Origin: Sialis fuliginosa
Taxonomy: Eukaryota > Arthropoda > Insecta > Megaloptera > Sialidae
Direction: 5' to 3'
DNA: 64,000 nt
Assembly (NCBI GenBank): GCA_961205875.1
Contig: OY540820.1
Span: forward strand, 13,826,001-13,890,000
Below are positions 63,780-64,000 of the stretch, piece by piece. Below the pieces are notes generated by a model. The model saw only the letters and a program-made list of their open reading frames with translations, had not been told where the DNA came from and ran no database searches. The position numbers and the translations under genes were made by a program. Numbering within the stretch: the stretch's first letter is position 1; every line of letters starts with the position of its first letter.

Positions 63780-64000
63780 TCTTAAAATACGTCCCTGTGT
63801 AGGGGACTAAAAGCAGTATTTTATTTTGTCCTTCACAACTACTGGCTCGAAAAATTTGAAAAAAATTTGGTAATGACGCTTTGGTGGGATTACCAACAAA
63901 TACTAAAATCAACAATATAATTTTAAATTTTGGAATAATAGGGAGGGGCGTCGTGATTTTTTTTCATATCTAGGCATGTCGAAATATAGGTCTCAATTAC
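63780..64000 (+). repeat. Repeat J fragment, runs off the window
   Basis: GTAGGGGACTAAAAGCAGTA, ACTACTGGCTCGAAAAATTT, GGTGGGATTACCAACAAATA, TAGGGAGGGGCGTC and ATATCTAGGCATGTCGAAAT match 31515-31740 in order. Confidence 0.75.

Noticed and set aside
1..64000. CRISPR array, bacterial operon, integrated virus or polydnavirus segment
   Set aside because: No regularly spaced repeats with unique spacers, no ribosome-binding-site-led genes, and no viral coding sequence. Every assignable element is an insect-type transposon.

Overview
The window is AT-rich, non-coding-dominated eukaryotic nuclear DNA, almost certainly from an insect. The evidence is: no long reading frames anywhere; dense non-autonomous DNA transposons with TA, TTAA or 8-bp target duplications; Helitron termini ending in CTAG after a GC hairpin (common in Lepidoptera and other insects); insect-type mariner and LINE protein remnants; and CA/GT microsatellites. 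The species, and even the order, cannot be fixed from the sequence.

Only one stretch looks like part of a host gene. On the minus strand, 61768-61877 is a candidate first coding exon: an ATG with an in-frame upstream stop, 36 codons, then a consensus donor CAAAG/GTAAGT. A 5'UTR/promoter candidate lies at about 61878-62420. If this is right, the gene runs leftward and much or all of the remaining 61 kb may be its first intron or flank. I do not recognise the protein.

Layout, left to right. 0-5.2 kb: an old MITE end, a 160-bp tandem array (2018-2465), hAT-like ends and one full MITE-A. 5-15 kb: MITE families B and C, a 0.7-kb foldback (7935-8612) and family L. 15-26 kb: family E, palindromic family I (two copies), four MITE-A copies, a SINE-like tRNA-derived unit (about 21.2-21.4 kb), a MITE nested inside another at a TA site (22015-22413), and hAT elements with 8-bp duplications. 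26-35 kb: two Helitrons head to tail (28708-30261), more MITE-A, and a GC-rich island with a 20-G run. 35-46 kb: transposase, Penelope-like and LINE fragments, plus an internally deleted mariner (45335-45908). 47-53 kb: four TIR elements with clean target duplications, and two long foldbacks, one with equal 293-bp arms. 53-64 kb: the last MITE-A copies (one carrying a 55-bp insertion with a 13-bp duplication), family E, a nested foldback, a hAT with internal satellite units, and the candidate exon and promoter.

No multi-gene system, operon, CRISPR array, rRNA gene or intact transposase is visible. The strongest novelty candidates are the exact-arm foldback at 52515-53145, the 55-bp insertion at 54422-54476, a small reading frame shared by two diverged copies of one MITE, an internal GAAGACC/T-run box shared by hAT MITEs with different termini, and a satellite unit that recurs inside and outside a hAT element. 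Family letters (A, B, C and so on) are my own labels, made by comparing sequences within this window.
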